A stretch of 21,665 nt of DNA from the NCBI GenBank assembly GCA_039414355.1, contig JBCDJN010000083.1, positions 1-21,665 on the forward strand, written 5' to 3'. The position numbers and the translations under genes were made by a program. The DNA is from JBCCQL01 sp039414355. Its GTDB lineage: Bacteria; Planctomycetota; Planctomycetia; Pirellulales; Lacipirellulaceae. How positions within the stretch are numbered: the stretch's first letter is position 1; each line of letters opens with the position of its first letter. Positions 14,197 through 21,665 of this stretch are shown piece after piece. The notes under the pieces were generated by a model. The model did not search any database. It was not told the origin of the DNA and was given only the letters and a program-made list of their open reading frames with translations.

Positions 14197-17100
14197 TTGG
14201 GTAGTAAGAAACGACATCGTAAGAACCGCGGTCGATCTGTTCGCCGCGGCACGACGAGGATCCCTGGCCAAGTCCGCGCCCTACGCGTTGAGTTGCTGGA
14301 GGACCGTCGCGTTTTGGCGGTGATCTCGGTCGACACGCTCATCGACGAGGACAACGGGGCCGGCTCTGGCGCCGGTACTTCCTTGCGGGAAGCGATCGCG
14401 GGAGCGAGCGCGGGTGACACGATCAGCTTTGCGCCGGCGCTTTTCGCGTCGCCATCGCCGACGATCAACCTCACTCACGGCGAGTTGGTGGTCGACGAAG
14501 CCCTGTTCATCGAAGGGCTACCAGCCCCCTTCCCGAAACTGGTGATCAGTGGGGGGGCTGCCTCTCGAGTATTCCGTATCGATGCGAGCGGCGAGGGTGT
14601 TGTGCTTCAAGAGCTTGAAGTTAGGGAAGGCCATACCGCCGGTTCCGGCGGAGGAGTGCTTATCGACAACGGAAGTCTCACGGCCATCAACGTGGACTTC
14701 GAGGACAACGTCGCCGATGGCGACGGCGGGGGCGTTGCCGCCTTAGGCGGGCCGTTCGTTGGTGATGGCGTTAACTTCGAAGACAACGAGGCAAGCCGAG
14801 GCGGTGGGCTCTTCGACATCGGTGGGGCAAACGTCTTTTTCTCGTCTTTCGATAGCAACAAAGCCTCACAAGCCGGCGGCGGAATCTACTCTGACGGCGG
14901 AGTAACTGTTGGCGACTCCGCGTTCTTATTCAACCAGGTGTTGGATGCCCTTGACGTGCCCACAGGGCAAGGCGGAGCCATCTTTGCCGGTGGGTCCAGT
15001 AGCCTCGACGCGGTGACGATCCAGCAGAGCAAAGCCGCAGAAGGTGCGGGCGTCTTCTTCGAGGGCAACGGTGGTGGATACGTCATCACCGAGAGCTCTA
15101 TCTCTGGCAATCAAGCAAGTTTCTCGGGCGGAGGGCTCAAGGCGACGCTCAGCTACGGGTCAACGCTGTCGGTAGCCAGCTCCGTTGTGTCCGGCAACAC
15201 CGCCGCTGATGGCGGTGGCCTCTTCGTTTTCCAAGGTGCGGTGTCCGCTACCCCGACGGAGATCGTCAACAGCACGATCTCCGGCAATACCGCCGAAGAG
15301 AGCGGCGGCGGCATCTACTTTAGCAGCTATTATTACAGCTATGCCTACCGGGGGGCGGTACTAGATCTCCATCATGTCACGATTACACGCAATCGCGCGA
15401 GCGTCGATGGGAACGCCAATACGCAAGTTGGCGGCGCTGGCGGCGGCCTGTTCGTCCGCGACGCCTCCGCTGCAGTCGTTAACTCGGTTGTCTCGGACAA
15501 CATCGACGAGGACCTTCCGTTCTCAGGCAACGGCAACTACTCACCGGACATCGACAACGCCCACCAGAGTGCAGGCGAGGTGTCGGCTAGCTACAGTTTG
15601 ATCGGCGACACGACGGGCTTCACCCCACCAGAGTTCCTTGGGCCCGGGAACTTGTTCGACGTTGATGCGAAACTCGACACCGTGTTGAGCAACAACGGCG
15701 GCCCGACGCTCACCCACGCTTTGCTTGGGGACAGCCCGGCTATCGACGCGGGCGATCCGTCGGTCTTTGTGCCGCCAGAATTCGATCAGCGCGGCGCCGG
15801 CTTCCCTCGTGTTGCAGGAGGCCGGATCGACATTGGTGCACTCGAGGCCCAGCAGCAGACGTTCGTCGTCACTACCGCGGCTGACGAGAACGGCGAGAAC
15901 GAGTCGGAGCTTTCTCTGCGGGAGGCGATCGCCGCGGCGAATGCCAGTCCTCTGCCAGACACCATCACGTTCGACCCGCGCTTCGACGGGAGCGAGAGCA
16001 TCATCCGTTTGCAGCACGGGGAGTTAAAAATCACCGACGCACTCACGATCGTCGGACCACAGCCATTTCCGGGCGTACCCGACGCCCTGTCGATGATCAT
16101 CGATGCGCAGGAGCAGTCTCGGGTCTTCAATTTCTCAGCCAACACAGGCGACCTGGAAATCAGCCGTCTGCGCATCGAAGGCGGCAAGACAACTGGTACT
16201 GGCGACACCAACGGCGGCGGTGGCATTCGGTTTATGTCGGACGGAACGCTCACACTGAATGATAGTCGCGTGGATGGTAATCGGACGGAAGGACAGCAAG
16301 CGCGTGGCGGCGGTATTTTCTCTGCCACTGGGAACGTGGCCTTAGACAACAGTTCCCTTAGCGGCAATAGCACCGCCGGAGATCTTGCCGAGGGCGGCGG
16401 CATCTTTACGTATTCCGGCGCGGTGACGCTCACCGGCAGCAGCGTCAGCGAAAACTCAACTACGGGAGAAAATGCTAACGGCGGGGGTGTTTCTTCGGAC
16501 ACAGGTGCGGTGACGCTCACGGGCAGCACGGTCAGCGGCAACTTCACCGCGGGGCTAGCGGCGGCGGGCGGTGGCATCGCCACCGACTCAGGTACGGTGA
16601 AGCTCAACGAGAGCACTGTCAGCGGGAATTCGACCGCTGGGCTCTCGGCCGAGGGGGGCGGCATCTTCACAAAGTCAGGCGAGGCGCAGCTCACCGGTAG
16701 CACCGGCAGCGGGAACTTCACGACGGGAGACTTTGCCGAGGGCGGTGGCATCTACGCCTACTCCGGCTCAGTGACACTGACAAGCAGCACGATCAGCGGA
16801 AACTCGACCTCCGGGACTTTCTCAGAGGGCGGCGGCATCTACGCCGAATTGGGCTCGGTCAAGCTGACGCGCAGCACGGTGACCGACAACCGAGCGATCA
16901 ACGACGTCGGCGGCGGCGTCGCGCTCGGTCCCGCAGCCACTTTCACCAGCGATTCCTCAATCCTCGCAGCGAACACCGCCGGCAACGGCAACCCCGACCT
17001 CGATCTTGAACCCGCCCCAACCCAGGGGGCAACGAACTTCGTCGATCGCGCGTTGCCCACCGATCTGCGGGTCGTTTCGTACAACGTGCTGTGGAATACG

Positions 17101-20100
17101 ATCTTCCCGACCGAGGATACCGAGCAGGCCGTGAAGTTCGAACGGGTCGTCAACGCGATCGACGCTGATATCTGGAACCTCCAGGAGATCGGGCCCGACA
17201 GGGGCGACCCTGGCGACTACACCGACGTCGATGCTGTCGCGCTAATGAACAGCATCGCGCCGCTGCCTGACGGGGCAAGCTGGTACGGCCACCAGTCGTG
17301 GGACAACGTCATCGTGAGCAAGTATCCGCTTACGATGCTAGCGACTGACACGAATCCCGAGCCGGCTGCCACGAGCGTCGCGATTGCGCTTGTCGACCTA
17401 CCGGATGCCGACTACAGCGACGACTTATACTTGATGAACACCCACTTTAGGTCCGGCGAGGGTGCTTTCGAGGAAAGCGTGCGGCAACAGCAGGCGGACG
17501 CACTAGTGAACTGGATGCGTGATGCCCGAACCGGCGGAGGGTTTGTCGATATTCCTGCTGACACGCCGATGGTAGTGGTGGGCGACTTGAACACAGTCGG
17601 CGGCCCGCAGGTGCTCGATACGCTCCTCACCGGCGACATCATTAACCAGGGCACGTACGGCGCCGACTCGCCGCCCGACTGGGACGGCACATCGCTGGCA
17701 GACGCCAACCCACTTCACAACGCCGTCGGGCCCGACGACTACACCTTCCGACGCGGCACCGTAGACGGGAGGATCGAAGCGCGTATTGACTACATTGTTT
17801 ATACCGACAGTGTTGTCGACACCGGGAACCAGTTCATTCTCAACACAAGGGCGATGAGCCCTAGCGAACTTGCGGCGACTGGGCTTCAACAGTTCGACGT
17901 GTTGATCGATGACACGTTTTCTAGCGAGGACAACCTCCGGTATGACCACTTGCCAGTGGTCGTCGATTTCCGGCCGATGAGGATCAGCGTCAATCACAGC
18001 CTGATCGGCAGTGCAAGCGGTCTAACGGCCGGAGAACTCGCCGACATCAACGCGGGCGAGGGCAACTTGGTTGGCGTCAATCCGCTACTCCGCCCGCTGG
18101 CCAGCAGCGGCGGCCCGACGCAGACGCACTTTCCACTGCCGGGCAGCCCGGTGATCGACGCGGGCGACCCAAGTATCGCATTCAACGCTGCCGAGTTTGA
18201 TCAGCGTGGAGCTCCCTACACGCGTGTAGCTGACGGTAGGATCGACATCGGGGCGGTTGAGTCACAGATCGTCGGCTCCGTCCCTCAGGTCTTGGTCGTC
18301 GACACCCTCAACGACCAGAACAACTTCAACTATTCGGCGGGCGACTTCTCGCTTCGCGAAGCGATCGAAGCCGCCAACGCCTCCACCGGCCCGGACACTA
18401 TCACGTTCGACCCGGCCGTCTTTACCGGCGGGATCGCCAGCCTTATCCGCCTGAACGGGGCCGAGCTAGAAGTCACCGACACGCTGACGATTGACGGGTC
18501 GACAGGCATCGACGTGACCGTCTCGGCCGACGCGCTCGACAACGACATGACCCAGGGCGGCTTTGTCACTGACGTTGAAGCGAGCCTCGCCGCCGACGAG
18601 ACTTCATTAGACGACAACTCACGAGTGCTGACTTTTTCTGGATCGCAAGGAGACCTTATCCTGAATAGCGTGACCCTCACGGGCGGCCGCAGCACGCAGC
18701 AGGGTGAAGGCGGTGGCGTGCGCTTCGAGAGTATTGGCGAATTGGTCCTTACCAATAGCGCGGTGAGCGGAAACTCGACAACGGGAGATGCCGCTTTGGG
18801 CGGCGGCATCTTTACGGAGAACGGCACCGTAAGGCTGGTGTCAACTCAGGTCAGTGGAAACGTAACCACGGGCGAGGCCGCATTCGGTGGCGGAATCTCC
18901 TCCATATCCGGCAGCGTTGTTCTTGAATCAAGCACGGTAGCCGGAAACTCGACTTTGGGATCGGGTGCTCTAGGTGGGGGCGTTTTCGCATTTGGTGGCA
19001 CTTTGATGGTGAACCGCAGCTCGGTGAGCGGTAATCGCACCGTGGGGTCATCAGCGGAAGGTGGGGGGGTTTTCGCGAGCGACGCCACGGTTACGCTCAA
19101 CAACAGCACCGTTAGTGGAAATGCTGCCATGGGGCTCTCTGCCGGCGGTGGTGGCATCTCTTCATTCGGTGGTCATGTGATCTTGAGTCATAGCACCGTG
19201 ACAGATAACTCATCCGGCGGTATCGGTGGCGGCGTCGGCTTTAGTGTGTCCGACTTCGGAGGGGCCCCAAGTAGCGAACTCACTGTCAATGGCTCTATTG
19301 TCGCTGGTAACACCGACAACGGAACCGCCCCTGACTTCCTAGCCCCGAGTTCGACCCTTCTCGTCGAGCACAGCCTCGTCGGCAACAACACCGGCACGAC
19401 GCTGACCGCGGATGGCTTACTGATCGGCGACTCTGTCAATCCAATCGACCCGCTCCTGGCACCGCTCGCTGCTAACGGGGGCCCGACACTTACCCACCTG
19501 CCGCTGCCTAGCAGCCCGGCGATCAACTCTGGCGATCCATCGATCGCGTTCGGCCCTGCCGAGTTCGATCAACGCGGCGCCGGCTTCCCGCGAGTCGTCG
19601 GCGGGCGGATCGACATTGGCGCAGCCGAAGAGCAGATGCCGCCCGAGACGCCGAGTCTTCTTGTGACGACCGCCGCCGACGTTGTCGATGCGTTCGACCA
19701 GCTTACGTCGCTGCGTGAAGCGATCCAGTACGCCAACAGCCTGCCCGGCGGCGATTTGGTGGCATTCGACGCAAACGTGTTCGGGCAGGCGATCGCCCTC
19801 GACGCCACGCTGGGCGTGCTGCTCGTCACCGACGACGTGACCATCGACGCCACTTCGGCCGACGTCACGATCGACGCCCTCGGATCCTCGCGTATCGTTA
19901 TGGTCGACGACTCCGACGGTGCAACCACACTCAACGTCGAACTTGTTGGCCTGACGCTCACCGGCGGCGCCGCCGCCGGGCCTGGCGGGGCGATCTACAC
20001 GGCCGAAACGCTTTCTCTTACGGACGTATCGATAACGAACAGTCACACCACGGGGAACGCCGCAACCGGCGGCGGCGTTCACGCAGACGGCGAACTCGTG

Positions 20101-21665
20101 CTGCTACGCACGACAATCTCCGGCAACACCACTAACGGTGTCTCTTCGCACGGCGGCGGCGTGGCCGCGACCGACCTGATCACGACCGACTCGACCATCA
20201 GCGGCAACTTTACCAATGGTGCGAGTTCCGACGGTGGTGGAGTCTTCGTGTTCCAAAACGCGGACGTCGCGGGGACGACCATCAGCGGCAATACCGCGAC
20301 AGGCAAGGGCGGCGGGCTGCGGACCGGCGGCGCCACAACACTCACCAGCAGCACCATCGCGGGGAACACGTCGCAGTCGGCCGCCGGCGGCGGGCTGTCG
20401 AACGCCGACGACCCCGTGACGATCACTGGTTCGATCCTCGCCGAGAACATAGCCGCGGCGGGCTCGCCTGACCTGCATCAGAGTGGTGCGGGAACGTTCG
20501 CAGTCTCTCACAGCATAGTTGGCGACGTCGCCGGCATGACTGCATCGCAGCTCCTCGAACTGAGGGGTGGAGTGGGCACGATGCTAGGCGACTCAACTGC
20601 AGGAGGCGCGATCGACCCGCTGCTCGGCCCACTGTCCGAAAACGGCGGCCCCTCTGAGACACACCTACCGCTCGCCGGCAGCCCGGCGATCAACGCCGGC
20701 GATCCATCGATCGCGTTCGACCCTGCGGAGTTCGATCAACGCGGCGCCGGCTTCCCGCGAGTCGTCGGCGGGCGGATCGACATCGGTGCCGTGGAGACAG
20801 ATACGCCCGGCGCCGTGACCGCCGCGGTGGCGGCGGAGCTCGGCCTAACTGCGGGTGAGGCCGCTGATGTCGACACGGGTTTGCTCGTCTGGCTCGACGC
20901 CAGCGACCCATCGACCATCGTGGATCAGAACGGCGTCTTCACGTGGCTCGACCAGTCGAATAACGCCTCGCACGCCACGCAGCCAAACGCCAACGGTGTT
21001 CCGAGTGTGCAGCTGGACTGGCTCGACTTTACCCCCGACAGCGACGGCGCGGGGCCCGACCTCAACGACCGGCTGACGATTGACCTGACGAACGCCCCGG
21101 ATGGGCCTTGGACCGGCCTGGTTGTATTCGAGGTCGACGCGAACAACGCTGATCAGGGCCTAGTCAACCCGCAGCCCTTCACGGCCGCGGGGTTCTCCGT
21201 GACGCATCACTTCGGCGAGATCTTCTCGTACTACGGAAATGGCTCGAACAATCTCCGCGCTGACGTCCCGCTCGCAACACCCCACCTGGCGGTCTCCGCG
21301 TGGACCGGGGGGAGCGACGCGCAAGACCAGTTGCTGTGGCTCAACGGCGAGCAGTCAACCTTCGGGCAGGGGTCGCCCGTCGATGAGAACCAGCTCGCAA
21401 GCCAACTCGTCATCGGCGCCGCTAACACGCCCCTCGACGGCCGGATCGGCGCTGTGATCATCTACAGCGGCGTGCTCGACGGCGCCGCGCGGCAGCAGCT
21501 TGAGGACTACGCCGCGGTGGTCTGGGGCGTAGAGGTCCCGCGCGGCCCCGAACTGCCGGGCGACTACAACAACGACTTGGTTGTCAACGCGGCCGACTTC
21601 ACCGTGTGGCGTGACAGTCTGGGCGCCTCCGGAATGAACCCCTTCAGCGGGGCCGACGGAAACGG
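14197..21665 (+). CDS. Giant LEPR-XLL-type surface protein: four beta-helix modules, embedded EEP nuclease/phosphatase domain, lectin-like and dockerin-like domains (3' end outside window)
   Basis: One uninterrupted frame of about 2,490 codons runs to the window edge. A stop at 14173 limits the start; TTG at 14197 is 9 nt after GGAG (TTG 14191 is possible). Residues 1-28 contain 11 Lys/Arg, followed by LEDRRVLA (34-41), a variant of the planctomycete LEPR-XLL export-associated motif. Four modules follow: about 42-549, 556-1355, 1363-1812 and 1820-2203. Each opens with a CSLREA-like segment (SLREAI), continues with PMP-like beta-helix repeats (GGGI plus SxxSGN), and closes with SPAIDAGDPS, FDQRGAGFPR and IDIGA. 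Module 2 is split by an EEP domain (about 956-1260). A lectin-like sandwich (about 2225-2450) and the first loop GDYNNDLVVNAADFTVWRD follow. A large surface adhesin or enzyme scaffold is likely. The C-terminal anchor lies outside the window. Confidence 0.92.
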   Translation, partial: MGSKKRHRKNRGRSVRRGTTRIPGQVRALRVELLEDRRVLAVISVDTLIDEDNGAGSGAGTSLREAIAGASAGDTISFAPALFASPSPTINLTHGELVVDEALFIEGLPAPFPKLVISGGAASRVFRIDASGEGVVLQELEVREGHTAGSGGGVLIDNGSLTAINVDFEDNVADGDGGGVAALGGPFVGDGVNFEDNEASRGGGLFDIGGANVFFSSFDSNKASQAGGGIYSDGGVTVGDSAFLFNQVLDALDVPTGQGGAIFAGGSSSLDAVTIQQSKAAEGAGVFFEGNGGGYVITESSISGNQASFSGGGLKATLSYGSTLSVASSVVSGNTAADGGGLFVFQGAVSATPTEIVNSTISGNTAEESGGGIYFSSYYYSYAYRGAVLDLHHVTITRNRASVDGNANTQVGGAGGGLFVRDASAAVVNSVVSDNIDEDLPFSGNGNYSPDIDNAHQSAGEVSASYSLIGDTTGFTPPEFLGPGNLFDVDAKLDTVLSNNGGPTLTHALLGDSPAIDAGDPSVFVPPEFDQRGAGFPRVAGGRIDIGALEAQQQTFVVTTAADENGENESELSLREAIAAANASPLPDTITFDPRFDGSESIIRLQHGELKITDALTIVGPQPFPGVPDALSMIIDAQEQSRVFNFSANTGDLEISRLRIEGGKTTGTGDTNGGGGIRFMSDGTLTLNDSRVDGNRTEGQQARGGGIFSATGNVALDNSSLSGNSTAGDLAEGGGIFTYSGAVTLTGSSVSENSTTGENANGGGVSSDTGAVTLTGSTVSGNFTAGLAAAGGGIATDSGTVKLNESTVSGNSTAGLSAEGGGIFTKSGEAQLTGSTGSGNFTTGDFAEGGGIYAYSGSVTLTSSTISGNSTSGTFSEGGGIYAELGSVKLTRSTVTDNRAINDVGGGVALGPAATFTSDSSILAANTAGNGNPDLDLEPAPTQGATNFVDRALPTDLRVVSYNVLWNTIFPTEDTEQAVKFERVVNAIDADIWNLQEIGPDRGDPGDYTDVDAVALMNSIAPLPDGASWYGHQSWDNVIVSKYPLTMLATDTNPEPAATSVAIALVDLPDADYSDDLYLMNTHFRSGEGAFEESVRQQQADALVNWMRDARTGGGFVDIPADTPMVVVGDLNTVGGPQVLDTLLTGDIINQGTYGADSPPDWDGTSLADANPLHNAVGPDDYTFRRGTVDGRIEARIDYIVYTDSVVDTGNQFILNTRAMSPSELAATGLQQFDVLIDDTFSSEDNLRYDHLPVVVDFRPMRISVNHSLIGSASGLTAGELADINAGEGNLVGVNPLLRPLASSGGPTQTHFPLPGSPVIDAGDPSIAFNAAEFDQRGAPYTRVADGRIDIGAVESQIVGSVPQVLVVDTLNDQNNFNYSAGDFSLREAIEAANASTGPDTITFDPAVFTGGIASLIRLNGAELEVTDTLTIDGSTGIDVTVSADALDNDMTQGGFVTDVEASLAADETSLDDNSRVLTFSGSQGDLILNSVTLTGGRSTQQGEGGGVRFESIGELVLTNSAVSGNSTTGDAALGGGIFTENGTVRLVSTQVSGNVTTGEAAFGGGISSISGSVVLESSTVAGNSTLGSGALGGGVFAFGGTLMVNRSSVSGNRTVGSSAEGGGVFASDATVTLNNSTVSGNAAMGLSAGGGGISSFGGHVILSHSTVTDNSSGGIGGGVGFSVSDFGGAPSSELTVNGSIVAGNTDNGTAPDFLAPSSTLLVEHSLVGNNTGTTLTADGLLIGDSVNPIDPLLAPLAANGGPTLTHLPLPSSPAINSGDPSIAFGPAEFDQRGAGFPRVVGGRIDIGAAEEQMPPETPSLLVTTAADVVDAFDQLTSLREAIQYANSLPGGDLVAFDANVFGQAIALDATLGVLLVTDDVTIDATSADVTIDALGSSRIVMVDDSDGATTLNVELVGLTLTGGAAAGPGGAIYTAETLSLTDVSITNSHTTGNAATGGGVHADGELVLLRTTISGNTTNGVSSHGGGVAATDLITTDSTISGNFTNGASSDGGGVFVFQNADVAGTTISGNTATGKGGGLRTGGATTLTSSTIAGNTSQSAAGGGLSNADDPVTITGSILAENIAAAGSPDLHQSGAGTFAVSHSIVGDVAGMTASQLLELRGGVGTMLGDSTAGGAIDPLLGPLSENGGPSETHLPLAGSPAINAGDPSIAFDPAEFDQRGAGFPRVVGGRIDIGAVETDTPGAVTAAVAAELGLTAGEAADVDTGLLVWLDASDPSTIVDQNGVFTWLDQSNNASHATQPNANGVPSVQLDWLDFTPDSDGAGPDLNDRLTIDLTNAPDGPWTGLVVFEVDANNADQGLVNPQPFTAAGFSVTHHFGEIFSYYGNGSNNLRADVPLATPHLAVSAWTGGSDAQDQLLWLNGEQSTFGQGSPVDENQLASQLVIGAANTPLDGRIGAVIIYSGVLDGAARQQLEDYAAVVWGVEVPRGPELPGDYNNDLVVNAADFTVWRDSLGASGMNPFSGADGN
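17062..17979 (+). other. Embedded endonuclease/exonuclease/phosphatase (EEP) domain inside beta-helix module 2
   Basis: In the frame of the giant gene, about 305 residues show the ordered motifs of the DNase I-like EEP superfamily. These are LRVVSYNVLW (N963), IWNLQEIG (metal-binding E997), DNVIVSKYPL (N1037), MNTHFRS (H1083), VVGDLNT (D1130, N1132), RIDYIVY (D1198) and YDHLPVVVDF (D1250, H1251). The set is complete, so the fold is probably catalytically competent with divalent metal. EEP members cleave nucleic acids, sugar phosphates, inositol phosphates or sphingomyelin; the substrate cannot be told from sequence. The domain interrupts module 2 between SSILAANTAGNGNPDL and VNHSLIG, which are joined by only a short linker in the other modules. 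Confidence 0.88.
19531..19616 (+). repeat. 86-bp near-identical internal repeat, copy 1
   Basis: It encodes the end of module 3 (GDPSIAF, FDQRGAGFPRVVGGRIDI). It differs from the copy at 20698-20783 at only two bases, including a perfect 56-bp block (19561-19616). Confidence 0.9.
20698..20783 (+). repeat. 86-bp near-identical internal repeat, copy 2
   Basis: It encodes the same segment at the end of module 4, 1,167 bp (389 codons) after copy 1. The wobble positions are also conserved, which points to recent duplication or gene conversion rather than protein-level selection alone. Confidence 0.9.

Noticed and set aside
15786..16751. Leftward 321-codon open frame with proline-rich repeats
   Set aside because: It is antisense to the PMP-like repeats; the MPPPSA-type pattern is simply the complement of GGG-Ile/Val rungs, with no ribosome site or domain. 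Similar antisense frames at 18330-18827, 18846-19157 and 19417-20082 are rejected for the same reason.
16320..16900. Regularly spaced repeats that could suggest a CRISPR array
   Set aside because: The repeats are in-frame codon-level repeats of about 25-35 residues inside a long open frame, vary in sequence, and encode beta-helix rungs.

Overview
The window looks like a chromosomal piece of a planctomycete, most likely Pirellulales (a Lacipirellulaceae-like bacterium). This rests on protein families rather than any marker gene: a DUF1559 pilin-like protein with its small lipoprotein partner, PEP-CTERM proteins, dockerin-like GDYNGDGVVNAADYTVWRD modules in three proteins, and a giant protein that starts with a basic leader and a LEPR-XLL-type motif (LEDRRVLA). 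No rRNA, complete tRNA, CRISPR array or phage module was seen.

Layout. 1-655 (-) is a broken IS4-family transposase. 656-1509 is non-coding, with several hairpins and a short tRNA-like string. 1602-3383 (-) holds two tandem paralogous secreted PEP-CTERM proteins, one with an added dockerin-like module, each followed by a hairpin terminator. 3669-5226 (+) encodes a small lipoprotein with a carboxypeptidase-regulatory-like fold and a DUF1559 type IV pilin-like protein.

5284-13592 is a chitin/chitooligosaccharide utilisation locus built as two divergent transcription units around an intergenic region at about 8252-8508. Leftward are a sodium:solute symporter and a secreted GH18 chitinase, whose reading frames overlap by 104 bp. 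Rightward are a ROK-family repressor, a four-domain GH20 chitobiase-type hexosaminidase, and a second GH18 protein with dockerin and PEP-CTERM parts and an altered catalytic motif. A plausible model is that the GH18 enzymes cut chitin outside the cytoplasm, GH20 releases GlcNAc, the symporter imports sugar, and the ROK protein senses it and controls both units.

13593-14196 is non-coding and contains a terminator-like hairpin. From 14197 to the window edge runs one uninterrupted reading frame of about 2,490 codons. It encodes a giant cell-surface protein with four successive modules, each made of a CSLREA-like start, Chlamydia-PMP-type beta-helix repeats and an end resembling the choice-of-anchor-Q domain. 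These are followed by a lectin-like (LamG/concanavalin-type) domain and the start of a dockerin-like module cut by the window end. The second module is interrupted by a complete endonuclease/exonuclease/phosphatase (EEP, DNase I-like) domain with its catalytic residues present. This embedded secreted nuclease/phosphatase is the most striking finding of the window.
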